The notes: generated by a model from the letters alone, not told the origin. Shown: positions 7,767 through 16,070, counted from the stretch's first letter. The stretch is DNA of 34,071 nt from Nocardia carnea (GCF_029869215.1 NZ_JARWPM010000092.1:1-34071), one strand, 5' to 3'. Made by a program: numbers and translations.

Positions 7767-8732
7767 ATGACTCTTCGCGTACACACGGTGCTCTACGACG
7801 GCGCCGAAGACCAGGACTTCATCGGCCCGGTCACCGCGCTCGGCGTCGTGGACGATGTGCAGCACAGCTTCGTCACGGCCGACGGCACCGGCACCGTTAC
7901 CACCGCGGCAGGTCTCGAGATCACGATCCGCACCCCGTGGTCCCCGGACAGCGCCGATCTGATCGTGGTGCCCGGCGGCGGCTTCGGCGACGGATCCCCC
8001 GTCCAGGAACAGATTCGCCGTGGAGTGTTGCCGCGCGCGCTGACCGCGGCCCGGCGTCCTGGATTGATCCTCGCGGCGGTCTGCACCGGCACACTGCTGC
8101 TGTCGGCGGCCGGGATCACCACCGGACGACGGTGCACGACACACCACATCGCCGCGAACGATCTCCGGCGGCAAGGGGCGATCGTCGTGAGCGGCCGGGT
8201 GGTCGACGACGGCGACCTGGTGACCTCGGGCGGGGTCACCTCCGGCATCGACCTCGGACTGTGGCTTGTCGAACGGCTCTTCGGAGCCGAGGCCGCGGTG
8301 CTCGCCGAAGAGGTCCTCGAGCACACACGTCGCAGCGACGGCTGGGCGGCGCACCGCGACGGTGATCGAGAATCCACGCCCCTCGGCACGACCCGGCTGC
8401 CTGCCCATGTCGGGGACGAAACGCGGCGGGCCGAGGGGGTTACCTTCGTCAATGCCATCGAACTTCCCACCGAGCGGATCGACGAATTCGTCGAACAGTG
8501 GCGTGACCGGGCCGAGCTCATGCGGACGGCCCCCGGATTCCGTGACGTGCGCCTGCACCGGGCGATACTGCCGGACGCGCGGTTCCAACTCGTCAACATC
8601 GCCCATTGGGACAGCGTCGAAGCCTACGAGGCAGCTGGTGCGAATCCCACGGTCCTCGCCTCGGTCGACGAAGCGAAAACGATCGCCACTGCCTACCCGG
8701 CGCTGTATCGAGTCACCGCCGAATACTCTTGA
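7767..8732 (+). CDS. DJ-1/PfpI (isonitrile hydratase-like) domain fused to ABM domain
   Basis: This 321-residue protein joins two folds. Residues 1 to about 195 are DJ-1/PfpI. Asp17 in DFIGP and Cys106 in AVCTGTLLLSAAG, with RCTTHH after it, match the key positions of isocyanide (isonitrile) hydratase, which converts isonitriles to N-formamides. Residues about 222-320 form an antibiotic-biosynthesis-monooxygenase-type ferredoxin-like domain (FVNAIELPTERIDEFVEQW, LVNIAHWDSVEAYEAA). A linker of about 25 residues joins them. AGGAGG precedes the ATG at good spacing. The neighbouring GlxA-type regulator is divergent and probably controls it. Isonitrile hydration is inferred from motif likeness; other DJ-1 activities remain possible. 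Confidence 0.85.
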   Translation: MTLRVHTVLYDGAEDQDFIGPVTALGVVDDVQHSFVTADGTGTVTTAAGLEITIRTPWSPDSADLIVVPGGGFGDGSPVQEQIRRGVLPRALTAARRPGLILAAVCTGTLLLSAAGITTGRRCTTHHIAANDLRRQGAIVVSGRVVDDGDLVTSGGVTSGIDLGLWLVERLFGAEAAVLAEEVLEHTRRSDGWAAHRDGDRESTPLGTTRLPAHVGDETRRAEGVTFVNAIELPTERIDEFVEQWRDRAELMRTAPGFRDVRLHRAILPDARFQLVNIAHWDSVEAYEAAGANPTVLASVDEAKTIATAYPALYRVTAEYS

Positions 8733-8806
8733 CACACACAACCATCCGCGCTGCGAAAGTAGTGGTGACTATTGCACCGGGGTGCCGAGCACGATCGGAT
8801 CGGGGG

Positions 8807-9529
8807 ATGAGCATCGACGGGTTCGATATCGCGCGGAGTCTGGTCCGTGAACGCTTCCCCGGGGCACGGGCGGCGTGGCTGGGCGGCAGCACCGTGCTCG
8901 GAACAGCGACGCCCACTTCGGATCTGGATATCAGCGTGCTCCTCGACGGCCCGCCCGCCCCGTATCGCGAATCGCTGCGGTACCAGGGGTGGCCGGTCGA
9001 ATTGTTCGTCCACACCGAAGAGGCGATGCGGTACTTCCTCGAGAAAGACCGCAAGGCCAGGCGGCCGGCGACCCTGCGGCTGATCGGCCGCTCGCTGGTC
9101 CTACTCGACAGCGACGGCAGTGGCGAATACCTGCAAGAACTGTGCGCGGCACAATTGGCCGCCGGGCCGGATCCGCTCACCGCCGAGGAACTACGGTCGG
9201 CTCGCTACGGGCTCACCGACCGGCTGGACGATCTCGCGGGCTGCGCGGACGACGACGAACGGCTCCTGATCGCCACCGACCTGTGGCGGGACACCGCCGA
9301 CCTGCTGCTCACCGGGCACGGCCGCTGGACGGGAACCGGCAAATGGTTACATCGGGAACTCGTGTCCTTGGACCGCGATATCGGCACGGAGTACGCGAAA
9401 GTACTGGCCGGCGATGTTCGCGCGGTGAGCCGGGGAAACGTGGAACCGATCGCCGAAACCGTCACCCGGGTACTGAATATTTTCGGCGGTCGCTTCTTCG
9501 ACGGATACACCGTCCAAGGGCCCGCCTGA
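8807..9529 (+). CDS. Minimal nucleotidyltransferase domain protein
   Basis: This 240-residue protein carries the pol-beta-type nucleotidyltransferase motif: GGS at about 26-28 and, eleven residues on, SDLDISVLL with the two metal-binding aspartates at 39 and 41. A later acidic residue in PVELFVHTEE may be the third ligand. The C-terminal half is helical, like the accessory domain of aminoglycoside adenylyltransferases and other soloist nucleotidyltransferases. It could transfer a nucleotide to a small molecule, a tRNA or a protein; there is no adjacent HEPN or toxin partner. ATG 8807 is used because the homologous region begins there; an upstream in-frame extension looks non-coding. It converges with the aldolase gene. 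Confidence 0.82.
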   Translation: MSIDGFDIARSLVRERFPGARAAWLGGSTVLGTATPTSDLDISVLLDGPPAPYRESLRYQGWPVELFVHTEEAMRYFLEKDRKARRPATLRLIGRSLVLLDSDGSGEYLQELCAAQLAAGPDPLTAEELRSARYGLTDRLDDLAGCADDDERLLIATDLWRDTADLLLTGHGRWTGTGKWLHRELVSLDRDIGTEYAKVLAGDVRAVSRGNVEPIAETVTRVLNIFGGRFFDGYTVQGPA

Positions 9530-9565
9530 GCACCCGGGCGCTGCTGGTCGAGCGTCGGCGGGCCC
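9518..9565. terminator. Possible bidirectional terminator between convergent genes
   Basis: GGGCCCGCC (9518-9526) is exactly complementary to GGCGGGCCC (9557-9565) across a 30-base loop. It spans the stop of the nucleotidyltransferase (9529) and ends just before the aldolase stop (9571). There is no T-run, which is common for actinomycete terminators. Confidence 0.4.
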
Positions 9566-9570
9566 GGCGT

Positions 9571-10317
9571 TCACCGCACCGCGCGCAACTCCGCGAAGGT
9601 TTCCATCAGCACGTGGCTGAGGTTGATCACCACGAGTTCGCTTCCGGTCGCGAAAGCGGCCCGCGCCCGTTCCGCGCCGGGGACGATCACCAGGCGGATG
9701 CGCCCCTGCCCGGCCACGGCAGTATGGACCTTCTGCAGGGCGGCCACCACCGCGGGATCGGCGGGGCCCGCGGCGCCCATCGATACCGCGAGGTCGGCGG
9801 GCCCCGCCATGATGCCGTCGAGCCCAGGCGTGGCGGCGATCTCGCCGACATTGCGGCAGCCCGCTTCCGATTCGATCATGGCGATGACCAGCGTGCCCGC
9901 CGCGTCGGCCGCGAGATGGTCCGCGGCCGAGGCGGTGCCGTACCGGCCGGCCCGCCCGTAGGTGGCGAATCCCCGATCACCCACGGGTGGGTAGCGGGCG
10001 GCGTGCACCGCGGCAGCGGCCTGCGCGGCGTCGTCCACATGCGGGACGACGATTCCGGTCGCGCCGTGATCGAGCACCCGCTGGATCAGCGCGGGCTCGT
10101 TCTGCCCCACCCGGACCAGCACTTCCATACCGTGGACCTGGGCCGCCGCGATGTGCTGCCGCAGCGGGATCAGGTCGGCGGGGCCGTGTTCGCAGTCGAT
10201 CAGAACGTAGTCGAAACCGGCCACGCCCAGCATCTCGACGAGTTCTTCGGAGGGCATCCGGACCAGCGCGCCGAGCAACCGCTCCCCCGCGGCCAGGCGC
10301 TGTTTCAGCGCGGCCAT
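9571..10317 (-). CDS. HpcH/HpaI family aldolase
   Basis: This 248-residue class II (metal-dependent) aldolase has DCEHGPAD with His44, an active-site Arg69 (VLVRVG), the metal ligands Glu149 (MIESEAG) and Asp175 (GPADLAVSMG). Relatives cleave 4-hydroxy-2-oxo acids or 2-keto-3-deoxy sugar acids to pyruvate (or a related 2-oxo acid) and an aldehyde. It is the last gene of the leftward five-gene operon, and its ATG overlaps the SDR stop codon (TGATG). Cytosolic. In this pathway it is the likely final carbon-carbon cleavage step; the substrate cannot be read from the sequence. Confidence 0.9.
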   Translation of the reverse strand: MAALKQRLAAGERLLGALVRMPSEELVEMLGVAGFDYVLIDCEHGPADLIPLRQHIAAAQVHGMEVLVRVGQNEPALIQRVLDHGATGIVVPHVDDAAQAAAAVHAARYPPVGDRGFATYGRAGRYGTASAADHLAADAAGTLVIAMIESEAGCRNVGEIAATPGLDGIMAGPADLAVSMGAAGPADPAVVAALQKVHTAVAGQGRIRLVIVPGAERARAAFATGSELVVINLSHVLMETFAELRAVR

Positions 10318-11123
10318 CAGCGTGCCACCATCCCGGCGGAGAGGTCGATATCGGCGGCGCAGAGGCCGGGCATCGCGAGCATCGCCAGGACCGCCCGGGC
10401 CACCTCGTCCTCGGTGACCATACGACCCAGCGCCGCCCGTGAGACGAAGGCACGTTCGGCCTCTTCGTAGGTGGTTCCGGTGCGTTCGGCCTCCAGCCGG
10501 AAGTTACGGTGCATCCGCGCACTGTCCACCGGGCCGGGCGACAGCGAGTTCACGTTCACCCCGAGCGGCCCGACCTCGGCCGCGAGAGTGGTGGTGAGCC
10601 CGATGACCGCCATCTTCGACGCGCAGTAGGGGGTCCGGCGGGCCAGCGGCCGCTTCCCCGAAACCGACGCGAGATTGATGACGTCGCCGCGGCCCGCGTC
10701 GACCATCGCGGGTACGAACGCACGGCACACCAGGTAGACCCCGCGCACGTTGACCGCGAAAACGTCGTCCCAATCGCCGGGCGCGATCTCGGTGAGCGGG
10801 GCGACCGGCCCCGGCACGCCCGCGTTGTTGACCAGGATCGATATCTCTTCGCCGGTGAGCTCGGCGGCCAATTCCGAGACCGACTCCGGGGACGCGACAT
10901 CGCAGACCGCGGCGCGCATCGATTGCGGATACCGCGCGACGACCCGGTCGAGTTTCGCCCGGTCACGCCCGACCGCTATCACCCGGGCCCCGGCCTCGGC
11001 CAGCGCCAGCGCGATAGTGGCGCCGAGCCCGCTCCCGCCACCGGTGACCAGCGCGGTCCGCCCCGCCACCGGATCGTTCCCGGGTCGGTTCACACCGGTG
11101 TTGCCGGCAACCAGATCGCTCAT
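10317..11123 (-). CDS. Short-chain dehydrogenase/reductase (SDR)
   Basis: This 268-residue classical SDR has the cofactor motif TGGGSGLG at about 27-34, NNAG, the catalytic Ser in NLASVSG, the YxxxK pair in PYCASK, and the PGPV stretch after it. It should oxidise an alcohol or reduce a ketone with NAD(H) or NADP(H); the catabolic setting favours oxidation. ATG 11123 is chosen because the upstream in-frame part is arginine-rich and overlaps the previous gene. Its stop overlaps the aldolase start; 49 bases separate it from the histidinol-dehydrogenase-like gene upstream. Confidence 0.9.
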   Translation of the reverse strand: MSDLVAGNTGVNRPGNDPVAGRTALVTGGGSGLGATIALALAEAGARVIAVGRDRAKLDRVVARYPQSMRAAVCDVASPESVSELAAELTGEEISILVNNAGVPGPVAPLTEIAPGDWDDVFAVNVRGVYLVCRAFVPAMVDAGRGDVINLASVSGKRPLARRTPYCASKMAVIGLTTTLAAEVGPLGVNVNSLSPGPVDSARMHRNFRLEAERTGTTYEEAERAFVSRAALGRMVTEDEVARAVLAMLAMPGLCAADIDLSAGMVAR

Positions 11124-11172
11124 CGCCGGCACCCCGCGGGCGCCCGGCGCGCGGCTGCCCGCGCCACACCGC

Positions 11173-12495
11173 TCACGAGTTCGCTCCGGCGTACACGTCC
11201 CGCGCCCACGGCAGGTCCGCGCCCGCGTACTTGGCGGCCCGCACATCGCCGGACCGCGCATGGCCCTCGAACAGTTCGACGCGGGCGGCGCGTCCGCACA
11301 CCTCGCCCAGCTGTGCGCTCGAGGCCCGGTTCACGACCTCGGAGTAGGTCACCGTCTTCAGGTATTTGCCGACCCACAGGCCACCGGTGTAGCGCGCGGA
11401 GCCGCGGGTCGGGAGCACATGGTTGGTACCGATCACCTTGTCGCCGTACGAAACACAGGTGCCTTCGCCGAGGAACAGACCGCCGTAGTTGGTCATCTTC
11501 GCGAGCGCTTCGCGTGGCTCGCGGGTGAGGACCTCGACATGCTCGCTCGCATAGGTGTCGGCGAGCGCGTACGCCTCGTCGAGGGAGTCGACCACGAGCA
11601 CCTCGCCGTGATCGCGCCAGGCCGGCGCCGCGAAATCGGCGGTGGGCAGATCCGGCAGCAGCGCCTCGATATGCTCGATCACCTTCCGGCCGAGGGCCTC
11701 GGACGTGGTGATCAGCACCGCGGGCGAATCCGGGCCGTGTTCGGCCTGGGAGAGCAGATCGACCGCCACGACGAACGGATCGGCGGCGTCGTCGGCGATG
11801 ACCAGGATCTCGGTGGGGCCGGCGAAGAGGTCGATACCGACCTCCCCGAAGAGCTGCCGTTTGGCCTCGGCGACATAGGCGTTCCCCGGGCCGGCGAGGA
11901 GGTCGACGCGGTCGATGGTTTCGGTGCCGCGGGCCAGCGCGCCGATCGCCTGGACCCCGCCCAGCAGGTAGATTTCATCGGCGCCGGCCAGATGCATGGC
12001 GGCGACGGTCGCGGCGGGGATCTCACCACGGATGGGCGGGGTACAGGCCGCGACGCTCGGTACCCCGGCGACCTTCGCGGTCACGATGGTCATATGCGCC
12101 GACGCGGTCAGCGGGTACCGGCCGCCCGGCACGTACGCGCCGACCCGGTCGATCGGGATGTGCTTCTGCCCCAGGTACACACCCGGCAGTGTTTCCACCT
12201 CGAAATCGGTGAGCGAATCACGCTGATGCTGCGCGAAGGTCCGCACCTGGCGCTGGACGAATTCGATATCCGCGACCACCTGCGCCGGCAGCGTGGCGAT
12301 GATCTCCTCGATCCGGGTCCGCGAGAGCCGGAACGATCCCGGGCTCCACTTGTCGAACTGCTCGGAGTACTTGCGTACCGCGGCGTCGCCGCCGAGGCGA
12401 ATGTCTTCCAGGATCGCGGAGACCCGCTCGCTCACATCGGATCGGTCCTGGCGGACCACCTCGGCGGGGATCGGCTTCTTCAGTACTACGGGCAT
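11173..12495 (-). CDS. Histidinol dehydrogenase-like enzyme (HpsN/sulfopropanediol dehydrogenase-like branch)
   Basis: This 440-residue member of the HisD family retains the zinc ligand positions (Gln250 and His253 in SQAEHG, Asp352 in SYGDK, His412) and the catalytic Glu318-His319 (ASEHVE), with His359 in GTNHVLP. It should carry out an NAD-dependent alcohol oxidation, possibly through an aldehyde to an acid. The setting, a LacI-regulated catabolic operon without any his genes, argues against histidine biosynthesis. Relatives in such clusters include the 2,3-dihydroxypropane-1-sulfonate 3-dehydrogenase HpsN, but I cannot claim that substrate. The start overlaps the upstream hydrolase by ten bases. 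A second family member is at 25410-26738. Confidence 0.88.
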   Translation of the reverse strand: MPVVLKKPIPAEVVRQDRSDVSERVSAILEDIRLGGDAAVRKYSEQFDKWSPGSFRLSRTRIEEIIATLPAQVVADIEFVQRQVRTFAQHQRDSLTDFEVETLPGVYLGQKHIPIDRVGAYVPGGRYPLTASAHMTIVTAKVAGVPSVAACTPPIRGEIPAATVAAMHLAGADEIYLLGGVQAIGALARGTETIDRVDLLAGPGNAYVAEAKRQLFGEVGIDLFAGPTEILVIADDAADPFVVAVDLLSQAEHGPDSPAVLITTSEALGRKVIEHIEALLPDLPTADFAAPAWRDHGEVLVVDSLDEAYALADTYASEHVEVLTREPREALAKMTNYGGLFLGEGTCVSYGDKVIGTNHVLPTRGSARYTGGLWVGKYLKTVTYSEVVNRASSAQLGEVCGRAARVELFEGHARSGDVRAAKYAGADLPWARDVYAGANS

Positions 12496-13220
12496 GTCGG
12501 CTCCTGTCGGGTGGTTCGGTATGCGGCGACGGCCTGCAGCCATTCGCCCATGAGTTCGGAAATTCGGTGTGGCACTTCCCAGGTACACAGGTGACCGGCC
12601 GCGTCGAGCGTCTCGAGGCGGGCCCCCGGAATCGCATCCGCGATGGCGCGGTGGAATTCGTAGCGGCACAGCGCGTCCTCGGCCGCCGAGACGACCAGCG
12701 CGGGGCATTCGACGGCCGACAGCGACGGCACCGAATCGATGCGGTCGGCCTGGGCCCGTAACTGGTTCTGGAACCGGTCCGGGCCCACGCGGTGCGCCAT
12801 CGCCACGACGCGATCCATCCGCTCCGGGGTGCGGAACCGGCCGGCGAGCATGGTGGGTGCGATGGTCTCGCGGACGACCGTCCCGAACTCACCGCGCAGG
12901 GTCCGGAATGCCATATCGTGCCAGGACCGGTACTGGGCGGCGGTCGGAGCGTGCGGGTTGGTCGAGACCGCACAGAATCCGAGCACGCGCTCGGGGGCGC
13001 GGCGCAGCACCTCGAAACCGACGATCGCGCCCAGGCTCAGGCCCGCCAGCGCGAAGGGACCGTCTACCGCGGCAAGAACCTGGTCGGCCATCCCCGCGAT
13101 CGACGGGGAGTCGATCGCCGCGTGCACCGCACGGAAACCCGGGCCGAGACGCACCTCCGCCCACAACTGCGCATCACACAGCATGCCCGGCACCAGGACC
13201 ACGGGAAGTTCGCCGGCCAT
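12486..13220 (-). CDS. Alpha/beta hydrolase (Ser nucleophile)
   Basis: This 244-residue alpha/beta hydrolase has the triad Ser62 in AGLSLGA, Asp182 in SAAEDAL and His210 in AAGHLCTWE. A short cap lies between about residues 85 and 165. It probably hydrolyses an ester, lactone or vinylogous diketone made by the other pathway enzymes. It begins one base after the bicupin stop and overlaps the dehydrogenase start by ten bases, so translation is coupled along the operon. It is not close to the Asp-type hydrolase at 3049-3888. Confidence 0.87.
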   Translation of the reverse strand: MAGELPVVLVPGMLCDAQLWAEVRLGPGFRAVHAAIDSPSIAGMADQVLAAVDGPFALAGLSLGAIVGFEVLRRAPERVLGFCAVSTNPHAPTAAQYRSWHDMAFRTLRGEFGTVVRETIAPTMLAGRFRTPERMDRVVAMAHRVGPDRFQNQLRAQADRIDSVPSLSAVECPALVVSAAEDALCRYEFHRAIADAIPGARLETLDAAGHLCTWEVPHRISELMGEWLQAVAAYRTTRQEPTCP

Positions 13221-13221
13221 C

Positions 13222-14361
13222 TCAGCGCTTCCGGCGCGGCACCAGCGCGTACGGCGCGAGGTAGCCGTTGTGGTCGAGGGCGTCGCCGGCGTCGGCGGCC
13301 GCCTTCACGACCTCCTCGTCCCAGGTGAGCCGCACCCGGCCGTCTCCGCTGTTCACGACCAGCAACAGCGCCGTCTCATCACCCACATTACGCACCGACC
13401 GGTACGCGTTCGCCGGAACCGACAGCATGTCCCACGGGCCGAGCCGGACCGTGCGGGCGTCGGCGCCGCGGTTGAGGGTGACCTCCCATTCGCCGTCCTT
13501 GACCATCAGCACCTGCCGCTCCGAATGCCGGTGCGTCGAGACGCCGGTGCCCGGTTCCGCCCGCAACCAGGCGATATTGTGTCCGTGCGGGTTGTGGATA
13601 CGCGGCACCTGGGTGACGTCCTCGGACATGCCGTACCCGATCACCAGCCCGAGTTCGACTCCGCCGCCGGGCAGGGCGGAGTCGAGCAGCGCCCGCCGCG
13701 ACCACTGGATGTTCTCGGGGGTCGCGACCCGTTCGGCCATCTGTTCGACGGTGAACGGTCGCAGGGCGGCGATCTGCTCATCGCTGATCGGCTCGACCAA
13801 TTCGACGTCTTCGGGCAACTCGTCACCGGCGACGGTATCGATGAGCTTGTTCTCCGCGGTCAGGTACAGGCCGTAACCCTTGGCCTCTTCCAGGACCGAC
13901 GGGCCCCAGATGATCCCGCCGGTATCGTCCATCCCCAGCGCCGTGAACAGAATGCCGTCGTCGGGCCCGATATTGGTGAACCCGCGGAAGATCCAGGTCG
14001 GGATGGAGGCGATCTCACCCTCCCGCAACACCAGTTCGCCCTGTTCGCCTCGGGCGCCCCAGCGCAGCTGGTATTCGCCGCGGAAGCAGAGGAACACCTC
14101 GGCGGTGAAATGCAGGTGCAGGTTGTTGGTGACCCCGTTGGGCATGGCCGCCGCACCGATCTGGAAGCCGTGCGGTTCCTGCAGGTTCACCACCTGGCCC
14201 GAGCTCTGCGTGACGCCCCGGCCGATCATCGAATAGTTCTGCTTCTTATCGGAACCGGGGGTACGGCAGTCGATGAACGCTTGATTGCAGGAGACGAAAT
14301 CGCTGCGCCGGATGGTGTACCGGTCGAGGTCGGCGGCGGTGACGGTGACTTCGGGGGACAT
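13222..14361 (-). CDS. Bicupin protein
   Basis: This 379-residue protein holds two cupin barrels. The first (about 65-165) has NNLHLHFTAEVFLCFRG, giving His ligands and an acidic residue. The second (about 265-355) has STHRHSERQVLMVKDGEW. Between them is a helical stretch rich in Glu. Metal-binding bicupins include gentisate-type dioxygenases, oxalate decarboxylases and isomerases. The reaction is not evident, but both barrels keep metal-ligand candidates. It is the first gene of the leftward catabolic operon. Its promoter region carries a LacI-type site at 14454-14466, and ATG 14361 is chosen over an arginine-rich upstream extension. Confidence 0.85.
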   Translation of the reverse strand: MSPEVTVTAADLDRYTIRRSDFVSCNQAFIDCRTPGSDKKQNYSMIGRGVTQSSGQVVNLQEPHGFQIGAAAMPNGVTNNLHLHFTAEVFLCFRGEYQLRWGARGEQGELVLREGEIASIPTWIFRGFTNIGPDDGILFTALGMDDTGGIIWGPSVLEEAKGYGLYLTAENKLIDTVAGDELPEDVELVEPISDEQIAALRPFTVEQMAERVATPENIQWSRRALLDSALPGGGVELGLVIGYGMSEDVTQVPRIHNPHGHNIAWLRAEPGTGVSTHRHSERQVLMVKDGEWEVTLNRGADARTVRLGPWDMLSVPANAYRSVRNVGDETALLLVVNSGDGRVRLTWDEEVVKAAADAGDALDHNGYLAPYALVPRRKR

Positions 14362-14453
14362 CTGACCTCTTCTTCTCACAATGGGCGCTCGGCCTCGAGG
14401 GCGGGCGGCGGGGGCCACAAGAAACGGGATTCGCGCACGAACGCGGAGTATTT

Positions 14454-14466
14454 ATACGTATGCATC
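14454..14466 (+). promoter_or_regulatory. LacI-type operator, site A (bicupin operon)
   Basis: ATACGTATGCATC with the palindromic core ATACGTAT at 14454-14461. It matches the sites before the transporter and the second SnoaL gene. On the minus strand it follows a TTGACA (14492-14487) and a weak -10 CACGAT, so a bound repressor would cover the start point of the bicupin operon. Confidence 0.7.
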
Positions 14467-14615
14467 GTGCCGGAAGTGCGCCGCGCTGTCAACGAACAGC
14501 GTTCGCGCGGAGATCGAAGAACTCGATTTACCCCTTCCCACCGGTCGGTTCGCCGCCGGAAACGAACCGAGGGCACCGCGACACCGAGGGAAGCGAGGGA
14601 GCAGTCGTCATCGAC

Positions 14616-14631
14616 TAAGATTCGTATTCAC
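14616..14631 (+). promoter_or_regulatory. Possible lacI promoter -10 with a weaker operator, site E
   Basis: TAAGAT (14616-14621) is a possible -10 for the LacI gene. GATTCGTATTCAC (14619-14631) overlaps it and matches the reverse-oriented site B (GATACGTATGCAC) at 11 of 13 positions. It lies 63 bases before the LacI ATG and could serve autoregulation. The site is the weakest of the set. Confidence 0.4.
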
Positions 14632-14693
14632 ACCACCGGAACCGTTCCGGCGCGGGCGCCAACCGGTGGCCGCGCACCCGATCAGGGGGATCC

Positions 14694-15698
14694 ATGCCGA
14701 TCACGAGTCGCGACGTCGCACGACTGGCGGGCGTATCGCAGCCGACCGTCTCCCGCGCATTGCGTGGCGACCCCCGGGTCGCCGCGGTGACCCGCGCGCG
14801 GGTCCAGGAAGCCGTCGAAGCCCTGGGCTATGTACCCAGTGAGGCGGGGCGCAGCCTGGTGACCCGGCGGACGAAGCGGATCGGCATCGTGGTCAGCGAC
14901 CTGACCAACCCCTTCTACCCGCATCTGCTGGGCCCGCTGCACGACGAACTGGAGAAGCATTCCTACCGGATGATGGTGTTCACCGAGCGTTCGGACAACC
15001 AGGTCCCCCTCGAACAGCTGGTGGACGGTTCGATCGACGGCGCCGTCCTGCTGACCAGCAATCTCGATTCACTGCTCCCGGCCGAGCTACAACGCCGCCG
15101 CCTGCCGTTCGTCTTCCTCAACCGCGAGAGTTCGCCGCATACCGCCGACGCCGCAGTGGTCGACAACGAGCACGGTGGCCGGTTGGCCGCCGCCCATCTC
15201 ACCGAACGCGGCCACCGGCGTATCGCCGGCATATTCGGCCCCGAGACCACCAGCACCGGGCGCGACCGGGAGCTGGGTTTCCGGGCCGCACTCGCCGAAT
15301 CGGGTATCGCCCTGCCCGGCGCATTCACCTACCGGGGCCCGTTCGAGTTCGAGACCGGCTACCACGCGATGCTCGAACTCCTCGGCGCCGAGCCGCGGCC
15401 CACCGCGGTTTTCTGTGGAAACGACGTGGTCGCGATCGGGGCCCTCAACGCCGCCCTGGCCAGGGGCGTTGACATTCCCGGCGACCTGAGCCTCATCGGC
15501 TTCGACAACATCCCGATGGCCGAGTGGGAGGCGTTCCGCCTGACAACGGTCGGCCACGACCTCGACGCGATGGCCGCGGCCGCCGCCCGGCTGCTCGTCG
15601 AGCGGCTGGAGAGCAGGAACAGCACCGACGGGCCGCAGCGCGTCGTCATGACTCCGCAGCTGATCGAACGCGCGACGGTCGCCCCGCCGCCGGCCTGA
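14694..15698 (+). CDS. LacI family transcriptional regulator
   Basis: This 334-residue regulator has the LacI helix-turn-helix (about 4-25, SRDVARLAGVSQPTVSRAL), a hinge helix near residue 50, and a periplasmic-binding-protein-like sensor domain starting RIGIVVSDLTNPFYP and containing CGNDVVAIGAL and LIGFDNIPMAEW. LacI proteins of this kind repress sugar uptake and catabolism genes until the sugar or a derivative binds. It stands between the leftward catabolic operon and the rightward transporter operon, and similar palindromic motifs occur near all of them. GGGGGAT precedes the ATG. This is the likely master regulator of 9571-22566. Confidence 0.94.
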   Translation: MPITSRDVARLAGVSQPTVSRALRGDPRVAAVTRARVQEAVEALGYVPSEAGRSLVTRRTKRIGIVVSDLTNPFYPHLLGPLHDELEKHSYRMMVFTERSDNQVPLEQLVDGSIDGAVLLTSNLDSLLPAELQRRRLPFVFLNRESSPHTADAAVVDNEHGGRLAAAHLTERGHRRIAGIFGPETTSTGRDRELGFRAALAESGIALPGAFTYRGPFEFETGYHAMLELLGAEPRPTAVFCGNDVVAIGALNAALARGVDIPGDLSLIGFDNIPMAEWEAFRLTTVGHDLDAMAAAAARLLVERLESRNSTDGPQRVVMTPQLIERATVAPPPA

Positions 15699-15721
15699 AG
15701 GTCCGGGGCGGCACCCACCCC

Positions 15722-15734
15722 GTGCATACGTATC
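15722..15734 (-). promoter_or_regulatory. LacI-type operator, site B
   Basis: Reverse-strand GATACGTATGCAC, core ATACGTAT at 15726-15733. It lies 24 bases after the LacI stop and about 156 bases from site C centre to centre, which would allow looping between the two. I see no clear promoter at B itself. Confidence 0.6.
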
Positions 15735-15864
15735 ATCGACTGGCTCGGCAAACTTGGACGCTCCGGGATTCGGACGTGCCGCAATGGGTCCCACCTGCAC
15801 ATCAGCAAACAGGCAGACCTAGGTTAATGCCACGTTTCCCTCTGCGTTGATCCGAACCGACCTC

Positions 15865-15894
15865 TTGTCATTCTCGAATACATACGCATACACT
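15865..15894 (+). promoter_or_regulatory. Promoter of the ABC transporter operon
   Basis: TTGTCA (15865-15870), an 18-base spacer and TACACT (15889-15894) form the best sigma-A-like promoter in the locus. Operator site C fills most of the spacer. Confidence 0.65.
15876..15891 (-). promoter_or_regulatory. LacI-type operator, site C (transporter operon)
   Basis: Reverse-strand GTATGCGTATGTATTC, which fits ATACGTATGYATC with one change in the core. It overlaps the spacer and -10 of the transporter promoter, an ideal position for repression. Confidence 0.65.
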
Positions 15895-15980
15895 CACCGG
15901 ACACCGTGAGAGCCGCGTTACATCTCGCCGCCTCCCCTCCCTCTCCCCTTATGCGGGATCACAATCCGAAGGAGTTCAGA

Positions 15981-16070
15981 GTGAAGCCGAGCAGCCCACA
16001 CGGGGCCGTGCCACTCCCCCGGCCGGGCATCCCGACCTCCTGCCCGCTTCGGCCCCGGACGCGGCGATGA
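15981..16070 (+). CDS. Short leader ORF coupled to the transporter operon
   Basis: A 29-codon frame starts at GTG 15981, six bases after a near-perfect ribosome site (AAGGAG, 15969-15974). It stops at TGA 16068-16070, overlapping the permease start in an ATGA. The permease ATG itself has no clear ribosome site. The peptide is rich in Pro and Arg and resembles no known protein. The likely role is translational coupling: ribosomes that finish the leader restart on the permease. It could also be the relic of an upstream gene. Expression is inferred only from the ribosome site and the overlap. Confidence 0.5.
   Translation: MKPSSPHGAVPLPRPGIPTSCPLRPRTRR

Noticed and set aside
8807..9529. Nucleotidyltransferase as part of an MNT-HEPN toxin-antitoxin pair
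   Set aside because: No HEPN-like gene adjoins it; the neighbours are the DJ-1/ABM gene and a convergent aldolase, and the protein is longer than typical MNT antitoxins.
11173..12495. Assignment as biosynthetic histidinol dehydrogenase (hisD)
   Set aside because: No other his genes are nearby and the gene sits inside a LacI-linked catabolic operon, so the hisD name would mislead.
10750..12594. A rightward open frame of about 614 codons
   Set aside because: It lies antisense to the SDR and HisD-like genes and has the Arg/Asp/Gly-rich character of a complement frame.
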